From: JBEHWX01 sp048498995
GTDB taxonomy: Bacteria > Bacteroidota > Ignavibacteria > OLB7
Direction of reading: 5' to 3'
NCBI GenBank assembly: GCA_048498995.1
Contig: JBEHWX010000010.1
Coordinates: forward strand, 30,983-94,982
DNA: 64,000 nt
In this document: in pieces, positions 26,897 to 34,733 of the stretch
How positions within the stretch are numbered: position 1 is the stretch's first letter
Layout: each line of letters starts with the position of its first letter
The notes under the pieces: generated by a model
Seen by the model: only the letters and a program-made list of their open reading frames with translations
The model's database searches: none
Told to the model about the DNA's origin: nothing
Position numbers and translations under genes: made by a program

Positions 26897-27005
26897 TCGA
26901 GCATCCCCACCTCGCGAGCCACTGGCGCGCCGGTCCGACGGGGGAGATCGTTTCCGGCGCTTCTCCCCTTTTGCCGCCGGCTCACGCATGGGATGGAGCA
27001 TCTGC

Positions 27006-27037
27006 CGCTAACAATTCCTCCCCGCCTCGTGTTAGCG
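27006..27037. promoter_or_regulatory. 32-bp inverted repeat CGCTAACA-N16-TGTTAGCG
   Basis: Perfect 8-bp arms separated by 16 bp, located 241 bp before member 4. The left arm continues as AATTCC, a sequence also present in the copies upstream of members 5 and 6. It could be a regulator binding site or a transcribed hairpin. No other supported feature lies in the rest of 26897-27277. Confidence 0.5.
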
Positions 27038-27277
27038 ATGAGCCGAACGACGTTGGAGGCGATCGGAATCCGGGATCGGAACCTCGAATCCTCCAATCCA
27101 TCTCCGGCACACCCTCATCGCACCGTGCTCGTCGCGAGCGATGGCCGGCTCCGATGCTCATCCCGTTATCGGATGCGGCTCAGGGCGTTGAGCCCGGCCG
27201 CGCCGCGGGATTTCGCGGGCGCCGTCCCGGCTCCGGAGTGGCGAAGCATCGGATGATTCATGTCGTGTTCCGAGATA

Positions 27278-29479
27278 ATGATCAAATCTCCCCACATGCA
27301 CCTCCCCGAATCTCTCGTGATCCGCGTGTTGATGATTCTACTGTCGTGCGCCGCGGCGGCGCAGGCGCGGACGTATCCCACGGCGCTCTCCGGCGATGTG
27401 GCGCTCTCCGGCGATGTGGCGCGGAACGATCTTTTCCGCGCGCGAAGCTTCGTCGACGGCATCCAGGGCGGGGACGTCGGCACCATATATGACCTCCCGT
27501 CGGCGCGGCGCGGCACGATGGCTCACGCTTCGGACACGTTGAACATCGACTCGACCTACGATTGTTCGACTCTCACCGTCGATATCGGCATCGTGAACGG
27601 GAGCCCCGCTGGATTCCGCTCGATCAGGCTCGATTCCTCCGACAATGCCTGGATGACACCGCTCACGCCGGATCAGGTAACCGGGCAGACGCGGGTAAAG
27701 GTGGAAGTGCGCCCGCTCGATCTCCGCGTGCGCGCCTCCGGCATCGTGAGAATCGAGGATCAGACGGGAAAGGTGTGGAAGGTCTACTATCGCTGGAATG
27801 GCCCGGCTCTGATGATGGTCCCCGGCACCGTTCTCGACTTCGGCAAGGTCGTCGTGAAGCTGAAGTCCCGGCGCATCATATCGATCCTCAACCGGCTGTC
27901 GACGCCTGTCGCGATCGACACCGTGATGCTCGCCGCCGGCGATCAAGACTTTTCGATTATCGAGACAAGGCCGCCCCTGTCGCATGATCCGGAGCATCGG
28001 ACGATGCTCGCGCCCGGGGACACGCTCGCGGTGGCCGTGACGATCGATGCCCGGGAACAGAACAGAGTCTACCGGGATACGCTCGTGGCGCGCGCCGGCT
28101 GCACCAGTATCACACTGCCGCTACGCGCCAGCACGATGAGCGAATGTATCACGATGTCGGATCTGGACTTCGGCGTGGTGGCTCCAGGCGAATCCAAGAG
28201 CCTCCCGCTCGTGATCTGCAACGACGGACGTGGGACGATCACCTTTCAGGATCCGATCGTCACATGGCTCTCCTCGGAGTTTTCCCTCTCGGCCGCCGAC
28301 ATCCAGACGCTTGCGACGACCACGCTCGGCCCCGGCAATTGCATCACTATCACCGTCACGTTCAAGTCGGACCGGCAAGGAGCATTCCAGAGCGTGGCGC
28401 GGTTCTGGGCAAGTACCCGGGAGTGCCGCGACTCGTCGATCTGGAGGGGAGTGGTCTCCAAGCCGGGCCCGCAGATCTCCCGCACGGCCTTCGGAAAAAT
28501 CTGGGTCTCCAGAAGCAACCCCTGCACCAAGAACCGGCAGATGGATACTACTCATGATGTCCTCGTGACCAACACCGGGGATCGCCCGATCACCGTCGCG
28601 AAGATCGAGCTGATCGGGACCGACGTCGACCAGGGCTTCTTCACAATGGACAGCACTTCCCCCGCGACCATGATCAAGGTTGGGGACCTGATCGGAGCCG
28701 GAGAGAAGCAGCATGTTCAGCGCGTGCGCCTCCGGGCACCGGAGGAGCGAAAGTACAGTTGCATCATCCGCGTGATCACCGCCGACGCCATACCGGACAC
28801 GGTGGAGAACTTCATTCAGGCGACCGCCGCGGAGGCACATGTGCGGGTGTCGGACTACGACTTCGGTCCGTACCAGTTCCTCTCCCCCGGCTATCCGCCT
28901 CTCTGGGGCAAGGTATCGATCGAGAGCTACGGCAATTTCGACATCTTGATAACTGCCATACGGCTCACCAACAGCGCAGATTTCTCGGTCGGCGAGATAC
29001 GGCGAAGCGATGGTGTCCCGCTCACACTTCCGGGCTTGCTCTCCCCCGGCGATGGGCTCACGGCCGAGGTAAACTTCCACCCGCAATCGGCGACGCCGGG
29101 GGTAAAGACCTGCGAGGTTCTCATCGTCGGCAGTTTCTCCCGCTGCGACGATTCGGTCAGCCTGCTCAGCGCCACCGGCATCCCGGCGGGGGTGGCGGTT
29201 GCCGGCTCAAGCCGCTCCGGCGTGCTGACGATGCGGATCGAGCCGAACCCGGTCACCAACGAGGCGGCCATCGCCGTCGTGCTCCCGGCGCGGGCACGCA
29301 CCACCGCCGAGATCTTCGACGCCTCGGGTGCGCGCGTGGCCACGCTGATCGACGGCATGCTCGACGCCGGGCAGCAGGTGCTTCGCTGGAATACCGCCGG
29401 CGCTCCCTCCGGAGTCTACTTCTGCCGCGTCACCTCCGGCGCGTTGACCACCTCGCGCTCGATCGTGGTAACGCGCTGA
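27278..29479 (+). CDS. Array member 4 (short): HYDIN/ASH-like domains with T9SS tail, no IgGFc domain
   Basis: A 733-aa protein. Three in-frame ATGs (27260, 27278, 27296) are possible; I take 27278, which gives a lysine before the hydrophobic core and signal cleavage after AAAAQA. An insert of about 50 residues containing a perfect ALSGDV duplication precedes the DCSTLTVDI domain. ASH (LDFGKVVVKLK), the cysteine-rich ASH (LDFGVVAPGESKSLPLVIC ... ECRDSS), the FGKIWVSR domain with NPCTKN, YDFGPYQF and a sorting domain (last 80 residues, IEPNPV ... GVYFCRV) follow. It relates to member 3 as member 2 relates to member 1. An outer-surface location is expected; function is unknown. Confidence 0.87.
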   Translation: MIKSPHMHLPESLVIRVLMILLSCAAAAQARTYPTALSGDVALSGDVARNDLFRARSFVDGIQGGDVGTIYDLPSARRGTMAHASDTLNIDSTYDCSTLTVDIGIVNGSPAGFRSIRLDSSDNAWMTPLTPDQVTGQTRVKVEVRPLDLRVRASGIVRIEDQTGKVWKVYYRWNGPALMMVPGTVLDFGKVVVKLKSRRIISILNRLSTPVAIDTVMLAAGDQDFSIIETRPPLSHDPEHRTMLAPGDTLAVAVTIDAREQNRVYRDTLVARAGCTSITLPLRASTMSECITMSDLDFGVVAPGESKSLPLVICNDGRGTITFQDPIVTWLSSEFSLSAADIQTLATTTLGPGNCITITVTFKSDRQGAFQSVARFWASTRECRDSSIWRGVVSKPGPQISRTAFGKIWVSRSNPCTKNRQMDTTHDVLVTNTGDRPITVAKIELIGTDVDQGFFTMDSTSPATMIKVGDLIGAGEKQHVQRVRLRAPEERKYSCIIRVITADAIPDTVENFIQATAAEAHVRVSDYDFGPYQFLSPGYPPLWGKVSIESYGNFDILITAIRLTNSADFSVGEIRRSDGVPLTLPGLLSPGDGLTAEVNFHPQSATPGVKTCEVLIVGSFSRCDDSVSLLSATGIPAGVAVAGSSRSGVLTMRIEPNPVTNEAAIAVVLPARARTTAEIFDASGARVATLIDGMLDAGQQVLRWNTAGAPSGVYFCRVTSGALTTSRSIVVTR
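27383..27418 (+). repeat. Perfect 18-bp tandem duplication inside member 4
   Basis: Two identical 18-bp copies (27383-27400 and 27401-27418) encode ALSGDV twice, just after the signal peptide. The duplication keeps the frame and is recent enough to be identical at the DNA level. Confidence 0.85.
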
Positions 29480-29508
29480 TCGCTCGACAACCGATCGGCA
29501 TCATGGAC

Positions 29509-29547
29509 GACGGCCCCTTCGCGGATGCGAGGGGGCCGTCGTCGTTT
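29509..29547 (+). terminator. Terminator of array member 4
   Basis: GACGGCCCC (29509-29517) pairs with GGGGCCGTC (29532-29540), with inner TCGC/GCGA. The tail is GTCGTTT. It is the same structure as after member 3. Confidence 0.75.
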
Positions 29548-29645
29548 CGAGCATCCCCACCTCGCGAGCCACTCGCGCGCCGGTCCGACAGGGAAGATCA
29601 CGTTTCGCCATGCATCGGATCGCGACATTGGAGTGGCGCGGGTGG

Positions 29646-29675
29646 GATGACAATTCCGATACTGTGGTGGTAGCT
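29646..29675. promoter_or_regulatory. Degenerate copy of the CTAACA-type inverted repeat upstream of member 5
   Basis: GATGACAATTCC followed about 15 bp later by TGGTAGC resembles the 32-bp element in order and spacing, but the arms no longer pair well. The rest of the 29548-29995 gap shows no gene I can support. Confidence 0.3.
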
Positions 29676-29995
29676 TACGGGTCGGACGATCGCCGGGAAC
29701 AGGCTCAAGCGCCCGACCGGATGGTGATGCATGGCATCCCGGTTGTGGCCCGAAGCTCGTTCTCTCCCCATTTCCCCGATCGCGTTGCCACGGTTCCCTG
29801 ACACAAACGGACCATCGCCCAGGTCTCTACGAATCGAGCCCGCTCCTGGATGTGCCCACGGGGATCGGACGGAATCCCTCCCCGAACCCTACCGGTTCCA
29901 GCGCTCCTCCATGCGAACGTCCGGAGGAGCCGCCGGGCCGGAGCATCGGCGATCTCGTTTCGGACAACCCGGTTATCTCCATGAAGACATCCGAT

Positions 29996-31936
29996 ATGCG
30001 TATCACGACTCTTGCACCCCGCGCCGGCCACGGCCTGTTTCTGACGCTACTGCTCCTGCTGATCGGAGCTGTCGGCGCCACGGCGCAGACACTCGACCCC
30101 AGCACTCCCGGAACCAGCTACATCCTGGCATTCCCCGACACGACCACGAACACGGCCGATCCCCGGGAGGCCCCCTTCCGGTGGCCGAGACACGACACGC
30201 TTCTGGTGGCGATCTACAGCGAGCAGGCCAACACCGTGACGATCACCGGTGACGGCGGACGGACGAAGCAGCTCACGCTGGCGGCAGGCGGATTCCAGAC
30301 CGTGGCGCTCAACGACACGGCCCAGGGACTGGCCTCGGTGGCCGATGAGGTCGGAGCGCCGTCGAACAAGACCTTCAGGATCGACGCGGCTCAGCCGGTG
30401 GTGGTCTACTGCTTCATGCACACCGCGTTCGGCACCGAGGCGTTCACCCCGGCGCCGGTCTCGGCCTGGGGTAGGACGTACTACGCCGCGGCACATCCCG
30501 GAGAGGTTCTCTACGATCTGGTCCCCTCCAGCACCATCAGCTACGCCGAATATCCGAAGGCCGGCCCGGCGGAGATTCTGGTGATCGCCTCGGAGGACAA
30601 TACCGTCGTCACGATCACCCCGAACGGCCGCCTGGAGGGAGCTCCCCCCACGAGCGTGACGCTTCAGCGCAACCAGTGCTACCAGATACAGAGCTGGGTC
30701 GATACCAACTCCAGCAACCTGGGAGCACCGCAGCCGGATCTCGGCGGCAGCTACATCACGGCCAGCAAGCCGATCGGCGTGATCTCCGGCAACACGCGCG
30801 CGCAGGTGCTCGACATCGGCGGCGGCCTGGCGAAAAATGTCTTCAAGAACATGACGATCGAGTGGCTCACCCCCACCGAGCAGCAGGGGACCGAGTTCGT
30901 CTACCTGCCGACCTGGGATTCGTTCCATCCGACGGGGCAGGCGGGAGAACATCCCGAGTATCTGCGCCAGGGGGAGGTGGTCCGCGTCTACGGCACCACC
31001 GGGTCCCCCGGCGAGGAGCTCCCCACGGTGACCGGCGTCACGGAAGTGGATGGACAGGGGACGACCAGCCAGCACGGCCAGGCCAGGCGATCCGGATTCT
31101 ACGAGGAGCTTCTCGCGGCACCGGTCGCGCGGGTGTTCACGACCGACCGCCCCGCGCAGGCGTTCATGACCACCACCGCGACGATCCGTTTCATCGGCCT
31201 CACCGGTGGTGAATCCGCTCCCCGCATCGCGTTCGACGGCGTGGGCACCTACATGGTGGAGATGACGCCACGCGAGCAGTGGCCGAGCGTGGCCCCCTAC
31301 TACGTGCCGGGCATGCTCGGCAGCACCGAGCACTATCTGAACATCGTCGCCGACTCCGCGACCCTGGCCGGCATCCGTGTCAACGGCCAGCTCCTGGCCG
31401 ATCTCAGGCCGATCACCGGCACCGAATATTACTGGACCTCGAAGAAGCTGACGCCGGAGGATCGGGGCCTGATTGCCGGCGCCAGCGCCGACGCGCGGTT
31501 CTATGCCTTCATCTACGGCAACCACGTCGGCACCGAGAGCTTCGCCTCGGACTCCACGAGGAAGGACGCGGGACATTACCTGGAGTCGCTCGGACACATG
31601 TACGGCTATCCGCTGGCCCCGCGCCGGCTCGCGCTCCATCCGGCCGGAGTCGAGACGGGATCCGGGCCGGAGCACAACGGCCGGACGCTCACGATCGATC
31701 CGAACCCGCCGGCCGCCTCGGCCAGCATCCGATTCTACCTGGAGGCGCCGGGACGGACCACGGTACAGATTTTCAACGCGATGGGAACGAAGGTTACAAC
31801 GCTCGCCGATGGCGTCCTTGGTGAAGGCCCGCACACGCTGCGCTGGGATACGGCCGGCATTCCCTCCGGCATGTATTACTGCCGGATTACCGCCGGCGCG
31901 CTCACAACCTCGCGCTCGATCGTGGTGGCGCGCTGA
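29996..31936 (+). CDS. Array member 5: IgGFc-binding-type domain with T9SS tail
   Basis: A 646-aa protein. In-frame ATGs exist at 29981 and 29996; I choose the inner one because the flanking ATGAAGACATCCGATATG aligns with the leader of member 3, in which the second ATG is the start. The signal peptide is about 1-31 (GATAQ-TLDP). The IgGFc-type domain runs to about residue 540 with VVVYCFMHTAFGTEAFTPAPVSAWG, AEILVIASEDNTVVTITPNGRL, DLGGSYITASKPIGVISGNTR and GHMYGYPLAPRR. The T9SS sorting domain (about 565-646, IDPNPPAASASI ... GMYYCRI) follows directly: all HYDIN-like domains are absent. It is closest in layout to member 6, its next neighbour, so these two form an IgGFc-only subgroup inside the array. 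Confidence 0.87.
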   Translation: MRITTLAPRAGHGLFLTLLLLLIGAVGATAQTLDPSTPGTSYILAFPDTTTNTADPREAPFRWPRHDTLLVAIYSEQANTVTITGDGGRTKQLTLAAGGFQTVALNDTAQGLASVADEVGAPSNKTFRIDAAQPVVVYCFMHTAFGTEAFTPAPVSAWGRTYYAAAHPGEVLYDLVPSSTISYAEYPKAGPAEILVIASEDNTVVTITPNGRLEGAPPTSVTLQRNQCYQIQSWVDTNSSNLGAPQPDLGGSYITASKPIGVISGNTRAQVLDIGGGLAKNVFKNMTIEWLTPTEQQGTEFVYLPTWDSFHPTGQAGEHPEYLRQGEVVRVYGTTGSPGEELPTVTGVTEVDGQGTTSQHGQARRSGFYEELLAAPVARVFTTDRPAQAFMTTTATIRFIGLTGGESAPRIAFDGVGTYMVEMTPREQWPSVAPYYVPGMLGSTEHYLNIVADSATLAGIRVNGQLLADLRPITGTEYYWTSKKLTPEDRGLIAGASADARFYAFIYGNHVGTESFASDSTRKDAGHYLESLGHMYGYPLAPRRLALHPAGVETGSGPEHNGRTLTIDPNPPAASASIRFYLEAPGRTTVQIFNAMGTKVTTLADGVLGEGPHTLRWDTAGIPSGMYYCRITAGALTTSRSIVVAR

Positions 31937-31969
31937 TCGTTCATCAACCGATCGGCATCACATATGTGG

Positions 31970-32005
31970 CGGCTCCTTCGCGCATGCGACGGGGCCGTCG
32001 TCGTT
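31970..32005 (+). terminator. Terminator of array member 5
   Basis: CGGCTCC (31970-31976) pairs with GGGGCCG (31991-31997) with one wobble, with inner TCGC/GCGA around GCAT. The tail is TCGTCGTT. It is related to the hairpins after members 3 and 4. Confidence 0.6.
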
Positions 32006-32205
32006 GCGGCCGATCTGGTTCGGCGGGGAGCGCGCGATACACCAATCGTACACCACGCGTCACGGCCACATGTCACGGAATAATGCGCCGTGAGCACCAT
32101 CCACGCATCACGATGGCGACACCGTATTGCGACCGGAAATCCGGATGCACGCGCTTTGGCCTTGCATTGGCGCATCCGTCGCGACGACCCCGCGAGCCGC
32201 GCCAC

Positions 32206-32237
32206 CGCTAACAATTCCGCCCGCGACGGTGTTAGCA
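32206..32237. promoter_or_regulatory. 32-bp inverted repeat GCTAACA-N16-TGTTAGC upstream of member 6
   Basis: GCTAACA (32207-32213) and TGTTAGC (32230-32236) are separated by exactly 16 bp. Arm, spacing and the AATTCC extension match the copy at 27006-27037. It lies 433 bp before the start of member 6. Confidence 0.5.
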
Positions 32238-32336
32238 TTCCGGCATTCGGAAGCATGTGAGATACCTGGATCGAGGTGATGCAAGGTGACGGATGCAATG
32301 GCATCGGCCCGGCGATCGCCGCGTTGAACGCTCCCG

Positions 32337-32350
32337 CGAAAACAATTTCG
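32337..32350. promoter_or_regulatory. 14-bp motif CGAAAACAATTTCG
   Basis: Differs at one position from the box upstream of member 3 (23011-23024) and likewise lies between the CTAACA element and the start codon. The rest of 32006-32645 holds no supported gene. Confidence 0.35.
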
Positions 32351-32645
32351 ACGGGGCTGACACAAACGTGGACACGGGCAGGTCTATCTGTATCGAGCCC
32401 TGTTCAGCACTCGATCATTCGGAAATGCCGAGGGAAATCCTTCCGGGATCTCCCTCGATGTTCCGACATCGGCATCCCGATGAAAACTACCGGACGCGTG
32501 AGCGCAACGCTCTACCCAGCCGTGGCGGCTGGCTCCGTCGAGCCCGAACGATGGAGCGGCGGCCGAGGACTGCGGGGCTTCGAGATCGCCCTGACCGATG
32601 CCGGAACCGGCGTCATGCGCGATCATATATATATCGGCCTGCACT

Positions 32646-32669
32646 GATATACGAATGGAGACACCCATC
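32646..32669 (+). promoter_or_regulatory. Conserved leader with Shine-Dalgarno before member 6
   Basis: GATATACGA followed by ATGGAGACACCCATC, matching the leader of member 3 almost base for base. GGAG is nine bases before the chosen ATG. Confidence 0.6.
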
Positions 32670-34634
32670 ATGGCCCACGCATCCTCTGTACAGAACCGCG
32701 CACGACGCGGCATTCGCGCACTGGCGGCGCTTCTGACGATCTTCGGAGCCTCCGTCGCCGGCTCCACCCTGGCCGGAGCTCAGACGCTCGATCCGAGCAC
32801 GGCGGGAACCAGCTACATCATCGCGTTCCCCGATACCACGGCGAATCTCTCCGATCCGAGAGCGGCTTCCTACCGCGTACCGCTGCACGACACGCTCCTG
32901 GCGATGATCTACAGCCCGACGGCCAACACGGTGACGGTCACCGGAACTGCCGGCCGGAGCAAGCAGTTCACGATGGCCGCCGGCGGATTCCAGACCGTGC
33001 TTCTGAACGAGACGTCGCAGGAGCTGGCGCCGATCGTCGACGTATCCGGCATCGCGACGGACAAGACGTTCAGGATCGACGCGCAGCAGCCGGTGGTGGT
33101 CTACTGCTTCCTGCACACCGGGTTCGGCACCGAGGCGTTCACCCCCGCCCCGGTCTCGGCCTGGGGCACGAGCTACTATGCCGCCGCGCTCCCCGGCGAG
33201 GTGATGTACGATATGACACCGGAAACCTCGATAAGCTACCAGAAGATCCCGAAGGCGGCTCCAGCGGAGATCCTGGTGATCGCCTCCGAGGACGCCACGA
33301 CGGTCACGATCACGCCGAACGGCAACCTGGACAAGAACCCGCCGAAGACGATCACGCTGAACAAAGGGCAGTGCTACCAGGTGCAGAGCTACGTCGACAC
33401 GAACTCGTTCAACCTCGGCATTCCGCAGCCGGATCTCGGCGGCAGCTTCATCCGGGCCAACAAGCCGATCGGCGTCGTCTCCGGCAACACCCGCTCGCAG
33501 GTGCTCAACAACTCCGGCGGACTCGGCATGAACTCGTTCAAGAACATGATGATCGAGTGGATCTCTCCCACCGACCAGCATGGCACCCAGTTCGTCTATC
33601 TGCCGACCTTGGACGCATTTGCGCCAACCGGCCAGACGGGGGAAAAGCCCGAGGAGAAGCGCCCGGGAGAGGTGGTCCGCGTCTACGGCACCGCCGGAGA
33701 TCCGGGCGAGGCCACGCCGACCGTCACCGAGATGACGGAGCAGGAGGGGCTGAGCGGCATGGTCCTGCGGACCGAACGGATTTTTCGCTCGCAGTTCGAC
33801 GAGGCGCTGATCGGCGCTCCGGTGCCGCACGTCTTCAAGACCAGCATGCCGGCACAGGCGTTCATGAACACCACCGCCGTGGTGAAGTTCAACGGCACCA
33901 CCGGCAGCGGGACCAAGATCGGCGCCTCCTACCTGGCCCAGGGAACCTACATGGTGGAGCTGACGCCGCGCGAGCAGTGGCCGAGCGCCGCTCCCTATTA
34001 CGCGCCGGGTATTCTCTTCAGCTCGGAGCATTACCTGAACGTCGTCGCCGACTCGGTGACGATGACCGGCCTCCGGATCAACGGCCAGCCCTTCACCGAT
34101 CTCCGGCACATCGTCGGCACCAAATACCTCTGGACCTCGAAGAAGCTTCTGCCGGAGGAGCGGGGCGTGATTGCCGGCGCCAACGACACATCCCGCTTCT
34201 TCGCCTTCGTCTACGGCAGCCATGGTGGCGAGGAGACCTTTACCCCTGACAGCTCCGGAAAGCAGCCGGCGCTCTATCTCGAGTCCATCGGCCACATGTA
34301 CGGTTATCCGCTGGCCCCGCGCCGGCTGAAAACCACGACCGCCGGCGTCGGCACCGAGTCGATCGAGACCGGAGGAAGCCGGATCGACCGGATCGATCCG
34401 AATCCGGCGATCTCCGACGCGACGATTCAGTTCCATCTCGGCGCCTCCGGCCGGACCACGGCGGAGATCTTCGACGCGATGGGAATGAAGGTCACGACGC
34501 TTGCCGACGGCCTCCTCGGCGAGGGCCCGCACACGCTCCGCTGGAACGCGGCCGGCCTCCCCTCCGGCGTCTACTACTGCCGGATCGTCTCCGGAGCATG
34601 GAGCGTCACCCGGCCGCTGCTGCTGACCCGTTAA
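32670..34634 (+). CDS. Array member 6: IgGFc-binding-type domain with T9SS tail
   Basis: A 654-aa protein starting at the ATG nine bases after GGAG. The signal peptide is about 1-38 (TLAGAQ-TLDP). The IgGFc-type domain (about 100-550) contains VVVYCFLHTGFGTEAF, AEILVIASEDATTVTITPNGNL, KGQCYQVQSYVDTNS, DLGGSFIRANKPIGVVSGNTR, MVELTPREQWPSAAPYY and GHMYGYPLAPRR. The T9SS sorting domain (about 572-654, IDPNPAISDATI ... GVYYCRI) follows with no ASH domains. It is nearly colinear with member 5. Expected location is the cell surface; ligand unknown. It is followed by a perfect 12-bp GC-rich hairpin and, within 100 bp, by member 7. Confidence 0.88.
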   Translation: MAHASSVQNRARRGIRALAALLTIFGASVAGSTLAGAQTLDPSTAGTSYIIAFPDTTANLSDPRAASYRVPLHDTLLAMIYSPTANTVTVTGTAGRSKQFTMAAGGFQTVLLNETSQELAPIVDVSGIATDKTFRIDAQQPVVVYCFLHTGFGTEAFTPAPVSAWGTSYYAAALPGEVMYDMTPETSISYQKIPKAAPAEILVIASEDATTVTITPNGNLDKNPPKTITLNKGQCYQVQSYVDTNSFNLGIPQPDLGGSFIRANKPIGVVSGNTRSQVLNNSGGLGMNSFKNMMIEWISPTDQHGTQFVYLPTLDAFAPTGQTGEKPEEKRPGEVVRVYGTAGDPGEATPTVTEMTEQEGLSGMVLRTERIFRSQFDEALIGAPVPHVFKTSMPAQAFMNTTAVVKFNGTTGSGTKIGASYLAQGTYMVELTPREQWPSAAPYYAPGILFSSEHYLNVVADSVTMTGLRINGQPFTDLRHIVGTKYLWTSKKLLPEERGVIAGANDTSRFFAFVYGSHGGEETFTPDSSGKQPALYLESIGHMYGYPLAPRRLKTTTAGVGTESIETGGSRIDRIDPNPAISDATIQFHLGASGRTTAEIFDAMGMKVTTLADGLLGEGPHTLRWNAAGLPSGVYYCRIVSGAWSVTRPLLLTR

Positions 34635-34648
34635 GTCGTCGACATTGC

Positions 34649-34681
34649 TCCGGCGGCCGGATCTGGACCCCGGCCGCCGGA
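34649..34681 (+). terminator. Hairpin after array member 6
   Basis: TCCGGCGGCCGG (34649-34660) and CCGGCCGCCGGA (34670-34681) form a perfect 12-bp stem. Unlike most terminators here it lacks a TCGTTT tail, so it may be leaky or act only as an mRNA-stabilising hairpin. Confidence 0.55.
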
Positions 34682-34708
34682 TGCCCCACAAGCAATCGAG
34701 ACCGAACC

Positions 34709-34733
34709 GATATACGAACCGAGACACCCACGC
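34709..34733 (+). promoter_or_regulatory. Conserved leader before member 7
   Basis: GATATACGAACCGAGACACCCACGC matches the leaders of members 3 and 6, but ACC replaces the upstream ATG and one base is inserted before the start. This shows that the conserved stretch is not itself coding and supports the downstream ATG as the start in all three genes. Confidence 0.6.
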
